Source: Acanthococcus lagerstroemiae (taxonomy: Eukaryota; Arthropoda; Insecta; Hemiptera; Eriococcidae). Taken from it: a stretch of 64,000 nucleotides of DNA. Below the pieces are notes generated by a model. The model was given only the letters and a program-made list of their open reading frames with translations. It ran no database searches and was not told the origin of the DNA. Of this stretch, positions 46,801 to 59,560 are shown in pieces; the stretch's first letter is position 1, and the number at the start of each line of letters is the position of its first letter. The position numbers and the translations under genes were made by a program. The DNA lies in contig CM063110.1 in NCBI GenBank assembly GCA_031841125.1, forward strand, positions 36,905,214 to 36,969,213, read 5' to 3'.

Positions 46801-48310
46801 GCGTGTTGATTACTTTTAAGTTGTTCTCCTAGCAGACCTTTCTTCGACTACAGCGTAATAAATTTCATTTCTGTAACGGAAATATGTACTTTCATGCGAC
46901 CCTTCAGAAACTGAGAGAAAAATGGTACAAACTGTAATTGGGTATTGATAATACATTCGTTCGAATTGTCCGGATAACTCGAAGGCATTTCAGCAGCAGT
47001 CAAGAACAGGGAAACGGAAAAATTGTTTTCACCCATTAAATTAATAGAGAGGCGCTATAAATATGAAAAAAAAAGAGAAAAAATTAATTAACTACGCCCT
47101 TCGTAGAGTCGTCGGCACTCGAATATTAAACGTTTTCTCGTCGTCGTTTCAGCTTGAATTCAAATTACGGGTCAGTCCCATTTACTGAAAGCGCTCAAAG
47201 ATTAATTCCACTTCTCGCCTGGTCGTCCGTCGGTTACGATAAAAGATGCTGCCGCCTCCTCCGGTCGGCAAAGGCGAAAATGTATGTATGTCTGCCCTTC
47301 TGCACAGTTGAACAGTATAAATTTATCGAATACGCGTTCGAGGTTTCGCGCTAAATCGCGTGTAGAAATGCGAAAATGTGCGACACTGTAAACGAGAAAT
47401 GAGAAAGGCTCCTTTGGTGTGTACACACCAGCTCAATATTTTCATTAATTGAATTCGTCGAGATGCAACGATGCGAGATGTATATTATCCTCGAAAACCA
47501 CACCAGATGATGGCAAAGGAGAAAAAAAAAAAGATATTCGTGCCAAGCCACGGGTGACTCGACTCGGGAATTTTCACAGCATTTTAGACGACCATTTGCA
47601 TTAACAATCTCGAGTGGAAATGAAGATCCGCGGTAACGTGTGCTCTCCTCATTTCATCGTATCGCACGCGGTTTTCATGTGAGACGAAAAACACTCCACT
47701 GTCGTGTACGAGTGTACGTTTCCTTAATTATTTAAACTGCCTACTCTGCGTTCATTAACTCTGTTGCATTTAAAGAAAAAGAGAGGGAAAAAAACGGTTT
47801 CATGCTTTAACAAGATTATCACCCGGTAATTTCAAGTGCTTAGCGGGTTCAAGTTGACCCGAACAAGAGTCATGGCGCGTTATAGCTTTAGCACGGAAAG
47901 GGGGTAGTCTTTGCACAAGTGAAGCCTTTGCACTAGTGATCGAGAACGAGAGAAATTCAATTGCCGCAAAATGAAAATAGATACATAGGTACAGGATAAT
48001 CTGGCCTGACCTTTGTCTACCATAGCTGGAGCTACCAAACGTACCCTCTAAAAAGTACACGCACTCTTTTCAGCATGCAACTCTTAAGGTACTCTCTTTG
48101 TTTGCTTACTCTAATCACTTTTAAGTTTTATTTATTTACTTAATGAGCCGTATCCAAATCTCATACAACATAGTTATACTTTTTCCATTATACCTTAAGT
48201 GTTACGTGTAAGTATCGACATTAGAGTTTTATGAACAGTTTTTCGCAGACGCGATAAACATAGTTATCATTGTAATTGAAGTAAAGGCTGTCATCGGCCT
48301 CTCTACCTCA
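46801..48310. other. Gene-free stretch
   Basis: Less AT-rich than the surroundings between about 47080 and 47700, with many CpG, but I see no protein family, no RNA gene and no repeat. Could be noncoding conserved DNA; sequence alone does not show it. Confidence 0.45.
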
Positions 48311-48314
48311 CCAA

Positions 48315-48960
48315 TCTTGCTATTCGTACAGCATTTTTCGTGCTGCTTTCCAAGCAGCCTTTCTTTTGCCACCCTCTACGCCACAGAGCTCCTGCATAGT
48401 TTTTTTCCACATTTGGTGTGCTATGCCACGTTTCTTTCTTTTTCGGTTATGGTACCCCTCCAAAATTCGCTTGGTCCATCTATCTTTTCCTAGTCTCATG
48501 ATGTGCCCACACCAGTCCCATTTTAATGTTTCCACTCTTGTTAGAATCGATTTAGATTTTGTTTTTGATGTTAATACCGGGTTTGTGATATTGTCGTCTA
48601 GTTTAATTTTTAAGACAGATCTCAGTAATCTTCGTTGTTGTGTTTCTAAATAATATTTTCTTTGTTTTTTGGTGAGTGCCCAACTTTGGCGTCCGTATGT
48701 TAGAATAGAGTAAATGCACTTTTCCGAAATTCTTATTTTGCATAATAAATTGAAGTTACCTTTAGATATATTTTTGTGTTTCCAATACTTTTCCAGTTGG
48801 GGTCACTCTTGCTCAGTTCCTTGTCCATCATTTCTGAGAAAGACCGTATTTGTCCAAGATAGTTAATTTCTGCATTTCGCAGCCGTGGGTACCACCATCT
48901 TTTTCTGTTGTATTTTAACGCTCAAGGAGTACTTGCACACAATCATATACTGAGTACCTG
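48315..48960 (-). pseudogene. LINE C-terminal fragment (RTE-like)
   Basis: The minus-strand frame 48535-48320 reads METLKWDWCGHIMRLGKDRW, then TKRILEGYHNRKRKKRGIAH, the terminal WxWxGHxxRxxDxRWTKxxLE pattern of RTE-like LINEs. Sequence upstream to about 48960 contains stop-ridden pieces of the preceding thumb region (such as RSFSEMMDKELSKSDPNW). Confidence 0.72.
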
Positions 48961-51479
48961 ATGAACACTCGTTCCTCGTACTGAAGCCCTATGGATACGA
49001 GTGAAGACATTACGCGATTTTGGCTCACGATTTGACTACGCGGTACACTCCGCATAGTCGAATTCAGCATCCACGGGCACGGTGTGAGCCAAAATGTCGT
49101 GTCTTCACTTGTATTTATAGGGCTCTACTCGTGTACTTGCTACTTAGATTTACCCTTTCAGACACATCAAATTATGGTCGGCTGTTTGTAGTTTTATCGC
49201 GTTGAAATATTACCTACATTTCTTGTCAAAACCTGCTAAAAAGGTCGCGTGTGCGTCATCGCGTGGATCTCGTATAAGAAGTCATTATCATCAATTCTGT
49301 GTTTCTTTCGCGTGCGATTATATATCTCCCGTTAAGAATTATTGACACAGATGCACAGACCTTATGAAGATAATGATCATATTCTTCAGCTACTTTACCG
49401 CTTCACAGAGTTATATCAGATATGGGGCTTATTCACCTCCCTCCTTTCATCTATTTACCCCATATTTGAAATTGAGGCCCATGCAATGAGGGAGAGGGGG
49501 ATTAATATGGGTATTCGATAATTGGTTCCGAAGGCCGCTAAATTCGGTTTCGGTAACATTTTGGCCATATTCCCCGAACTGTGGCGCGTACCAGTGGGAA
49601 GGAGGTGCAAGATGACAGTTGTAGTAGTTACACAGAAAAAAACTGAAGATCATGGAAAGTGGTTGAACATGATTTTCATAAAAGAAGAGGGCTAGTTTCA
49701 CGGAAAATTGAAAATCGAATGTGAAAATTATCTGATATAGTTTGCACTAAAATTGATTTTATGAACACCCTGTTGAACCGATTCCGACAATTTTTTTTTC
49801 TGTGGTTACCATTAACTGCCCTCTACTATGACCTCATTACCTACTGTTACCACTTTTCTACCTATCTCCAGTTGTGAGAAAAAAAAAAAGGTTCAAAGAT
49901 AGAAAACTTTAAAATTTGACCGTAACTGAACCCTTTCTAAAGTACGAGTATGCAAACATAACTACATAGTTTTGGGGTAAGTTACCAGGATCACGTATTA
50001 ATGTTGGCGATACGCTCGAGTCCCAATAGGAGGGAGAAGAGGAAAATTGCTTCACACGAAAGAAACCAGGTTTTAGCCTTATACCACTTGGAGGAAATTT
50101 TTTGGTTCCGTATCGCTTCGACTGTGTGATGAAAAAAAGACGATGTGGGGGAGAGGAGGTACTTAGTGAACCATCCTGCGTACAAAAACAAGAACGAATG
50201 AAAGGGATGACTTAATTAAAACAGCTTGTTTGGTAACGTGTTCGTAATACTCGCGATAACGCTGGAAAATTGGAAGTGTTGGCTTGGCAGCTGAATCATC
50301 GTATCCAGTTTGACACTGCCGATGGGAAGGTGCGAGTATACAGGTAATTAATTAACCGCCATGGTGCGGAGTTTCGGTGATTTTCGACGGCCGATACAAA
50401 TGGAGGGCGATGCTGAAATGCTCAACCATCGAGATAATATATGTCCCCTCTGTCAACGGCGATCGACACGCAGTTTGGTACATATACGCAATTCGGGCCG
50501 AAGATTAACTGACCCCTTTTAGGACAAAGGTGTAGCGGATGTGACCGCGTAAACGATTCTTTCGCTTTGTCAGCTTTCCCACCGGTGACGATTTTACATT
50601 ATTCACGTTCTCGCGGCTCTGCCGGTGGCATCGTTCTTGCTGTCTCCAGCGTCGAGCTCATCTGCAGCCTTTCTTCCGCCTTCAGCCATGTGGAAATGAT
50701 GCTGTGTGGATTGAGGTACCTCACCTCTCTTTATTTTCTTCGATCATTTTAGTACCGGGTTTCCATATCACTTGGAATCACGAATTCGGTCGGCTATATC
50801 TTTCATAAACTGCGATGTAATGGATAAAAGCAGCAGTGATGCGCAGGCAGGTGGTTGCCTAATCAGTAATTTAAAGTTGTAGAAATGTTTCGAATATTCT
50901 GCTGCCTGAGAAGAAGTGAATTTTAAAATCTTTTTTCGGATCATATCGCTGCTGAGTCCTGCTTTCATTGTCATGCTGCGTTATAACAGGTTAAGTCATG
51001 GCTTGTTGAGAATCCTTCTATTTCACTTGAGTATTTTGTGGAACTTTAAAGCGCCCTCGGTTCAGATAGGGCTTCATTGTCGATTAGAGCATACCCATTG
51101 TACAATTTAAACTATATTTACAGTGTCTGTTGTTTTAATCCTTTAATTTCCACTCCTATATGACATTGGAGAGAACTTTTTCCGCTTAATTTTCTATTAG
51201 TTTTGCAGCTGCAGCGAAACCTGCCTGTAGTGGACCTGTGTAAAATGGAAAACCTTTTACTATGAAAGAAAATTGCTTGGCCGTCGGGAAAATTTGTCAA
51301 TTTTTGTATATAACCTGGAAATCCTGTATGACGTGGATGTGGAACACAGAAGTCTTTCAAATAAATTGTCTATAGTGGAATTTTTGCAGGATTTTTATCT
51401 TCGAGGACAGTTTGTTGATAAATTTATCATAGAGATGAACTAAAATAACCGTCGACTGCCTCCATTTCGAAAATGTATT
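48961..51479. other. Gene-free stretch
   Basis: Short open frames only, none recognised. Unequal base composition, with a CpG-containing part at about 50260-50660. Confidence 0.45.
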
Positions 51480-51735
51480 ACAGTATTACTGTATAAGAAT
51501 TAATTCAAATATAATAATTAAATTTTAAAAGAATTAAACTAATTGAAAATAAATAAATTATTGGGATAAAATTTAAATTATATGGATCAAAATTATTAAA
51601 TATTTGTAGATTTATTATCATTTATAATATTTTTTTATAATTTTAAGATTTAAAAAGTTCATTTTAGTAAAAAAGAAGATTAAAAAAATCGATATAAAAT
51701 ATAGGTAATTAAATAATAAAATTCGAATTCATAAA
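51480..51735. other. Very AT-rich segment
   Basis: About 255 bp made almost wholly of A and T with irregular AATTAAAT words. Immediately followed by a CpG-rich duplication. Confidence 0.7.
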
Positions 51736-51753
51736 TTAGGTATCATTTGAATG

Positions 51754-51922
51754 CGGGTCTGTACCCGCGATCCTCGCGAAATATACCGCGGGTATTGCGT
51801 GTGTCAAACCCGCAAAGCACGCTGAAGTTTTCGCGGGGATCGCGAGTCTGTACTCGCGATTCTCGCTAAATCTACCGTGGGTATTGCGTGTGTCAAACCC
51901 GCAAAGCTCGCTATTTTTTTTC
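51754..51922 (+). repeat. 89-bp tandem duplication, CpG-rich
   Basis: TCTGTACCCGCGATCCTCGC... at 51758 and TCTGTACTCGCGATTCTCGC... at 51847, both running into GGGTATTGCGTGTGTCAAAC and CCGCAAAGC-CGCT. There are few differences. Includes small palindromes such as CGCGGGTA..TACCCGCG. Confidence 0.82.
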
Positions 51923-51924
51923 AT

Positions 51925-53172
51925 GGTAGAATTTGAGGCCTTCGAAATGGCTCAGGTGAGCCACGAAGGATTCAGCTATCTGTACAACGAACCCCTCTGA
52001 AAATCTCTACATCGTCAATCAATGCTTCACTAATCACTTCGGGAACAGAAAATAAAATCGCACGTGCCTTCTGAATAAATAAATCAGTACATCCGTATTT
52101 TATTCTCCCCTTGCATACCTCTAACCATAACCGAACTCTTGGCTATATGCCAATACATCTCGCTTGCCCCCCCCCTCCTTAAAATTATTGTCATTCTGAC
52201 AGACTCAAAACAGTCCTATTTTTCTTAGAGGGAGTAGGACAGAAACTTGAAAATTATGAGTCAGTTTTCTGAAATCGCCAACTTCTAAGTTCTTCTTCAT
52301 CTTTGAGGTGGACTTATCTGACTATATAAACAGGTATAAACTTCAGAGAACAAATCATTTTCTCAAGATTTCAGTTAAACGTTCGTAATTTGTACAATTT
52401 ACTGGGCGTGTGTGAGGTTGGGAAGGGCGGTTATTAAAGCTAAAATTTCGACTAAAATTCCCAAAAATTTTACTAACAAGCAAACGTACCTCATTGTCTC
52501 GATGTTGCCTACTGGCTACTGGATTTTGCCGACATTTTCTTGAAGGCTGACTTGGAAAATCATGAGGGATGGGGGGGGGGTTGATCATTCTGGGGTCACA
52601 GCACCAACCCAGTCGGTTTGGGTTTTTCGCATAGTTCGAGCAATGAAGACGCGTGAGGTTGATAAACTTTGCTCTTGTTTGGGCCACTAAAAAGAATCAT
52701 TCTACTGTAGTGAAAAGTGTTTGGACAGTTATAACTTCAATTTTACTGAGTTCTTTTCTTTTTTTTTTTTTTTTAAGTTGGGAGTCCATTTTCGCTTTTA
52801 GTGAAGAATTGATGTCTGAGAAAGAAAGTTGAAAAGGAAAAGATCGTTTACTGATGAACTTTTACGTAAAGAATATAAAAAGCTCGCGTTGACTGTGCTC
52901 AGTGTGGGAGTAAATGGGATCTTTGAGACATCTAATTCCTTTGATGTCGAATTAATGAATACTGAAACTTCTAAACGGAAAATTCTACGAGACCTAACGC
53001 AAAAGAATATTTTTCGATAAATTTATTCGCAAGTTGTCCGTTTGGTAATACTAATGAAGAGACGCTTTCGTTAATAGAGTGTTTCATTTTCTATCTCAGA
53101 TGACGTGACAACGTATTTTCAACATCGTAGTGTGTGAGGTACTTTCTGTCTTCTCTTCCAGATATGCAAGAT
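51925..53172. other. Gene-free stretch
   Basis: No recognised gene. One plus-strand frame (52829-53020, 63 codons, charged) has no family resemblance I can support. Confidence 0.45.
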
Positions 53173-53325
53173 AACTTCAAAAGATGTACTTCATTTTCGA
53201 CTGTTCTTATTCCTATCTATAATATGAGCAGAACGAGCTACTTTCATTATAATTTCTACTGCATTGTTCGAGTGAAAATAACTCGCAACTTAAGCGGCGC
53301 GCGACGCAGGTGCCTAGCTTCAAGG
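53173..53325 (+). repeat. Dispersed repeat, inverted copy of 5354-5507
   Basis: Starts AACTTCAAAAGATGTACTTC and ends near GCAGGTGCCTAGC. Reverse complement of the copy at 5354-5507 throughout its length. Confidence 0.7.
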
Positions 53326-53639
53326 GGTGCCAAAGGCGCCCCGTCAGAGGCTACCAACCTATATTTGGCAATGTAACAAAGATTTTTTTACGGTTATTTG
53401 GCAACTATGTTAATTTAAACAAAACCAAAAATGACTACTAGACGCGGAAGAAAAGACGTTCTTAAGAATAGTACAACTTAGGATATGACTTGGAGAAAAG
53501 CAAAACTACGACTAATTATTGTTTACAACAATGGAAAGAAAAAAGAAGAAAACAAAGAAGTAAATAGAAAAAGTAAAGCAACGAAGTTGCACCTATTCAA
53601 TCATGGGAGAGGGGGAGGGTGGGAGGGAGAGGAGGGATG

Positions 53640-54150
53640 ACGATGTAGCTGAAGTTCTTGTCTGTAAACGTACTACCTCGTCGACTGTAGTCATTTGAAG
53701 ATCCGAACGGAGCGTGTCATTACGCATAAACCCTGGAGCTTCTGCTAGGAGACGAAGTGTTTTGCTCTGGCAACGTTGGTTGGATTATATTCCGGAGAGA
53801 TTGGCTGGCGCAGCCCCATAGAGGGATTCCATACGCCCAAATCGGTCGAAGTAGAGCTAGGTAGAGAAGTATTTAATTGGTCAAGCTCGATGCTGATCGG
53901 CGATGTAGAGGTCAGCGTAGTTTTCTAAGGCGTAAGTCGAGCTTTTTACGCTTGGTATGGATATGGACAGAGTTTGTGAATCTTTCGTCGAGTTGGAGTC
54001 CAAGGTATTTCACGGACGAGTGACAGGGGATTACCGTAGAATTGAAGTAGACTGGATTATATGTATGCAGTCGCAGGGTAAAGGTAATTTTAGCTGATTT
54101 CTCACTGTTAACCAGAATCTTCCATTGTTGACTTCAAGCAAAAAAAGTAT
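53640..54150 (-). pseudogene. Jockey-type LINE reverse transcriptase 3' fragment
   Basis: Minus strand: SVKYLGLQLDERFTNSVHIH and TKRKKLDLRLRKLR (54030-53930), then LLRPIWAYGIPLWGCASQSL (53860-53790). These are the thumb and C-terminal motifs of a Jockey-type element; compare LVKPIWLHG and WGCASNSN in the LINE at 5.7-7.7 kb. A stop follows RKLR. The catalytic region is absent. Confidence 0.75.
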
Positions 54151-55200
54151 CAAACGAGCGTTGAAGCCCGGTTACTGCAGTAAAGTAATCATCAGAAATT
54201 GACTAAAAAGAAAAAAAATCCTGATTCGCTCAGGACCCGTTAAGACAGCTTTGAGACTTGCTAAGACCTTCTGAACCCCGTTTAAGACTCGTTCGGGTTT
54301 TCATAATTTTTGGCCTAAACTAACTAGTGGGCAACGGCTGCAGACTGTTGTCGCGCAGGGCGCAGCAAATGTCAATCACTGAATTCGTGTTGGGGGAGCG
54401 TTACGGTTTTCGCTGAAGTATACCGAGTAGTAATAGCAAATACTATGCTAAAACGTGAAAAAACAACAAAGGGGGAAAATCCACATGGCAACTGGCTCGT
54501 AGGTTGTTGAATATGCTGAACTCCGTCTCTACTCCATCGGCTTCGGGACCGATCCGTGATCATGCAGGGATCACCCGGGGACACCAACCACGCGAAGACT
54601 ATGTTTGAACGCTGACTACTAAGTCTCAAGTAAAATTCATTTTCGGTTCTGGCTCGGTTGAACATGGTACGGTGGCCACTCTGGTGGCACTAGTGGTATA
54701 AACCTTTAGCCATTCATGTTAGATACGCCCGATACAAACTGAATTATGAAGAACAAACCATATAAAAAAATGCGCTTTAGCACAATGTAAAAACAGTATT
54801 AATTTTTGCTTCAAAACTCCCTGCACCAAAAACCAAACGTATTTGAATGAAGTCTGCACGACCACCCGGCTATTTTTCCCGCTCATGATGGCCTCTGACA
54901 CTTCGGCCGCGATCTCACTTCACTGTCTCCAAGCCAAGCAGATATAACCTTTCCCACTTCTAGGATCACGGACCGTCCAAGTGATCGGATCGAACCGGAC
55001 AGCAATTGCGAATTATCATATCAGTAATTGATAACCGTTATTCATTCGACTGCTGACAGGAGGTGAACAGTGGCCCGGTTCTTATAAGCTTGGGGCGTTA
55101 TGGACTCTTGTGAGCTTCCTCTTTCGCCCTCGTCAATTTAGCCGCCATTTCTGTACATGTAGGATCGAAACTTGCTGTGTTCGTACGAGAGAACATGTAG
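54151..55200. other. Gene-free stretch
   Basis: No recognised coding or RNA feature. A short run of CTTAAGAC-like words at about 54225-54300 resembles the 62.2-kb repetitive region. Confidence 0.4.
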
Positions 55201-55202
55201 TA

Positions 55203-55672
55203 AAGATCGTTTTTAGGCGAATCCCATTTATCAAAAATTTGTCGAGTCAGGAATTTTTCAAGTTCAAATATCAATTATCGAAATATGTTTTGGTGACTCA
55301 GTGGTCAGCTTACGTGTCCAGATGCCCAGACCCGTAGCGAACTGCTTGTGTGTACCAGGGTATTTGATGTTTCAACTAGGGCGTGAGGGTAAAGCAATTG
55401 TATTATTTCTGCTAAAACTTTATATTTTTATTTTCCCCTTTTTTTTCTCTTCTGTTTGAAGAATGCTAGCTAAGGCAGCGCGCTTGTCAGCCACCGGTCT
55501 GGAAATACCATTGCTGTGCCTATGGAGTTGTAACTTGGTTTCATATTGTAATAAAGGGTGTAATAATGATCATCCTTCGCAGGATCCCATTCATCAGAAA
55601 ATTGTGGAGTCAGGAATTTTTCACTTTCAAATATTATAATGAGATATCTTTTAGTAACGCAGCGGTCAGTTT
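55203..55672 (+). repeat. Direct repeat pair (about 105 bp, 366 bp apart)
   Basis: GGCGAATCCCATTTATCAAAA..GAGTCAGGAATTTTTCAAGTTCAAATAT at about 55216-55275 recurs as GCAGGATCCCATTCATCAGAA..GAGTCAGGAATTTTTCACTTTCAAATAT at about 55580-55640. Similarity continues through GTCAGCTTA/GTCAGTTTA. A third, weaker relative is near 61890-61990. Confidence 0.65.
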
Positions 55673-55679
55673 AAATTTC

Positions 55680-57735
55680 ATTCTTGAGCCTATAGGGTAG
55701 AAATTCAGGAGTGGATCCAAATGTCAAATGGCAAGAATACAGGTACCTTAACATTCTAAAACACTTATCAAGCAAAAAAAATAAAAAAGATAGTCTTCTA
55801 TCCCTGTTTGCGACTGATTATTAACCGTCTGTTGAACTTGAGGGGCAATTCGCAAGATGTCGGTTTCTCTACGGGGAAAATTGTTTTTATTAACTTCTTA
55901 ACGACATCGAATAAACCATAAAACCCTGGACTGAGTAATCTCTATGTAGTTAAATTACGTTCTGAAATTCGAAGCACGTTTTAACGGCTAATAATATTTT
56001 CGGTAAGAAGCTTTTTTATTTTTATTTGTAAGCATGTTAACGCTCCCTAATAACTTTCCAACGCGTGCCTTTACTCGTGGATCAAATTAATCTTCTGCTC
56101 GCTTCTGTCCGCTCATTAGTCAGCCGCGCGCACGATAATCTGTAATAATCTTTTACATTATGAGTATAATCCTAGGTCGAAAATTATTCGGCCAACATCG
56201 GCTTCTAAGGAGTATGATGAGACCGCCTCTAGAAAATATTTAAATAATAAACACAACCTTATTATGTGTACTTCCTCTGGAGACTTTTGTACCGATGAAC
56301 GTTTATATCTACCCGAAAGCATTATTCAATATTTTTAAATTCTAGAGCGAGTTGTATATTGTCTTCGTAGTATTGGTAAGCGAGGAAAAAGACTGAAAAG
56401 AAAGAAAATAAAATTCAACAATACCTGCCCTTCAAAAACCACAGCATACAGAAGTTAGTAACGATAGTAGATTTGGCCATTAACTCTATTGTAAGTTATA
56501 AATAATAGCTGGAGGCATTTTCTTCTGCCGATGATAAAGCTGAGGCTGGGTATATTTTCTCTCGAGAACCTATATATACACGTATATACATTTTTTGGAG
56601 CAAATAAGAAGTATAAATTAGAAAGGAAATTACTACGGGACGTTGAATACGTTTATTTGCTCTAATCTGGCCATCAAATTTAAGTGGCTCGAATTTAGAT
56701 GTTCATTTCGTGCTCTCCCGTTCGACGCTTTCAATCGCTCGAAGTACCAACTGCAGCTGTGGGAATAATTTCGCCTTTATAAAAACGGTTTTTGGTTTCG
56801 ATCGACTTTGGAATGATGAACTGATTTTCCGATAAAAATATCCCAGTTGTTCCGAGTGATAACGTTGTAAATTTATCGGTTCCATCGAACCAACTTTTTG
56901 AATGTTGGTTACATCGCTAGGAGAAGCCACTTTGGGGAAAAAAACTCTTCAAACATAGCCGTTATTTTCTCATTTTCTGCCGGGCGGAAAAATTCAGGCC
57001 ATTTCTAAAGGTTTTTAAAGCTCCGAAAGTCAAAGTACAAAAATGACAATTTGTGGAACAGACAAAAGTTAAAATTTGTGGCGTAGTGTTTTGGCCCAAT
57101 CAGACTAGCCTCTAATATTTGTAAAGTATATAATATGTAGATATTGAAGCAACAAACGCACAACATTCTGGATTCTCAAAGAAAAAACCGCGAGTCATCT
57201 TGGAACCATTTCCCCAAATTATTTTCTGAAATTCATTTTCCAGCGTTTTTCAATTTTAAAATGACAATTCATGAATTGAACTTGAATTAAATTGTGAATA
57301 GTATGAGATCTGAAGGCATGTTATGACGTCACATCAAGAGAAGTTTATCAGAGACGTATGCCTGTCAGAAAGAAACGTGTATTTGATCCAAGAAATTGAT
57401 TTTTCGATTGTCGATGTTCTTGGTTAATTACTGGCTGCTCTTTAATGTGGCATTATCAGAAATTTAACTGCCACGAAAACCGTTGGAAAGACAACGAAAA
57501 ACGTAGTAACATTACAGATTTTTGTAATTTTCTTTTTTTTTAAATTTATTTAACAGGACTCTCACTGCCCAAGGGGCTATGTTCCCAACAGTGGGTATGC
57601 TAGTTATAAGATTTTGTAAAGTTCATCATCATTTATTTGTTATTTAACGACGCCCGACATCTAGGTCTTTAGCGTCCAGCCGTATTACAAAACAAAAAGT
57701 TCTGTTCCACCGATGAAGTATAATAGATCTGAAAT
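55680..57735. other. Gene-free stretch
   Basis: No recognised gene. A minus-strand frame at 56930-56703 (75 codons) has no family match I can name. About 57545-57735 may be the 3' UTR of the LINE that follows. Confidence 0.45.
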
Positions 57736-57739
57736 GTTG

Positions 57740-59560
57740 TCTAGTTTAAATGTGTTTGATAGCGATGGAAGTCGATGTGGTTGATGATTGGCGCGTGCAA
57801 ACGTGTACGATGTGGTGAACTGTGAGTGTTACATTGCATGTTGAGCACTCAGGAGGAAGCTGGCACGATAGTACATATTCGTGGGTGGTACGAGTGTGTC
57901 CAAGTAGGATTCGGTTGACTGCTGTTACCAACTTGTGTGTATTACATGCTTTACTAATCATCTTCGTCCAGTCGTGTATAGCCTGCTTGATACTGCGGAG
58001 TTTGCCAGTAGTACTACTCCATTCCTTTTGCTACTCTGTGAGTAGGAGGAGACGAAAATGAGCTTTGAAGTCTAGTGGATTGATTAACGGCAGGTTGTTG
58101 TGGTGGTTTTGGACGCTCTGGCGGTAATATTGTGGGCTGCAATACCCCGACCGCTAGGGATCCACATAAATGTGATCTCATTGGATTGACTAAGGTGATG
58201 AACGGTGGCCAGGACTTGTGATGTTATGGCGTCTTGTTCGGTGCATTGTTCTGCTTGTAGTTTACGTAAGGCAGCTTGGGAATCGGAAAAGAGGATAAAT
58301 TTAGAGCAGGTTTCTGTAGGTAAGTGGAGGAGGCATTGATATAGATTGCTGCCATATCTGCTGCGTACGTAGCTGTAAAGTCGTAATGGTAGGAAGCTGA
58401 AATACTGAGAACACAGCGTCAAATAGACGCACGTGGTTCGGTCGGGTGATTTGAATCCGTCAGTGAAGCAGCAGACATAACCTGCAAACTGGTTCAGGAT
58501 CGTGTCGAATTCTCGTGGTATGGTTTCGTTTGACTCTGTTTTAAAGTTAGGGTGCGTAAAATTCCAGAGGATGTGGGACTGGTTTCCCACGGAGGACTAG
58601 ATGGAGAGATATGTTGAAGTATATTATGAAGACGTATGGGAGGATGAACGTGTAGGGATTCCAAGGTTTGCGACAGGATTTATTGGCTGCGTTTTGTGTG
58701 AGGGGAGTTCGGGAGTTTGAAGAGGGAATGAATTGCACGATTAGCGCTGAGGATCCTTCTGCGGTAAGTGAGTGGTGGAGAGCCGGTAATAGACTGAAGA
58801 CTTGGGGATCGGAGAGGTAGGAAAGGCCCTGAGAGCGAGTCGTAAGCCAGCGTTTTGGACAGAGTTGTAGATAGAGGAACCGTAGTCCAGTTTAGAACGA
58901 ATAAAAGTTTTGTAGATGTTTAGCAGTTTTGCAAATGTTGGTCTAAAGTGTTTATTGTTTAGTAGTTTAAAGATGTTGAGCGAGACGAGGCAATTCTTTT
59001 TCAGTGTAAGAATGTGGGTTTTCCACGTAAGTCGACTATCGAAGGACAGGCCGAGGAATTCAGCCTCAGTGGTAATTTATAGCGGAGTGCCATTCATTTG
59101 CAAGTTGAGAGTCGGGTGGGTGCGTTTCGGCGTAAAGATGATATATTTGGTTTTGTGAGTCGAGAAGCGGAGGCCAGTTGAGTTACTCTAGTCCAGTAGT
59201 CCATCTATGCTAATATGCTAAGCAGGAGAATTCTTTCAGCGAAACGGAGGTTCCTAGTTTGGAGAGGCGGGGTGAACAGGCGCTGGAATTCACAAAATTT
59301 TGCAGAGAACGCAGGTGAGCGCCATTGATCGGTACGATGTAGTGAGATGACGGTCTTTTCCGGGCTTTCAAATTGAGACAACGACGGCTGTCAGCCACTC
59401 AGATGGAAAACAATTTTTTTGCCATATTTTGTTATAAATGGAAAGAAGTTTGGCAAGCATTTCTGGAGATACGTGTCGGAGGAGGGCTGCAGGTATGCCA
59501 TCAGGCACTGAAGCAGTGTTGTGACATAGTGAGTGATAGCGAGATGTAGGTCTTTTCCTG
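57740..59560 (-). pseudogene. I/Jockey-superfamily LINE with RNase H, internally deleted
   Basis: In transcription order on the minus strand: DGIPAALLRHVSPEMLAKLL (about 59490), FPSEWLTAVVV and ALTCVLCKIL (59390-59310), a gap where the palm with its FADD box should be, KYIIFTPKRTHPTLNLQMNG (about 59130), EFLGLSFDSRLTWKTHILTL (59060), IYKTFIRSKLDYGSSIYNSV (58910), then RNase H CCFTDGFKSPDRTTCVYLTL (58470), KFILFSDSQAALRKLQAEQC and ITFMWIPSGRGIAAHNITAR (58150). The tail is LLGHTRTTHEYVLS with CSTCNVTLTVHHIVHVC (57900-57800). Frameshifts and the lost palm make it dead. Confidence 0.85.

Noticed and set aside
52829..53020. 63-codon charged frame
   Set aside because: No recognisable motif and no neighbouring exons.
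56703..56930. 75-codon minus-strand frame as a host exon
   Set aside because: Ends are not splice-like and no motif is visible.
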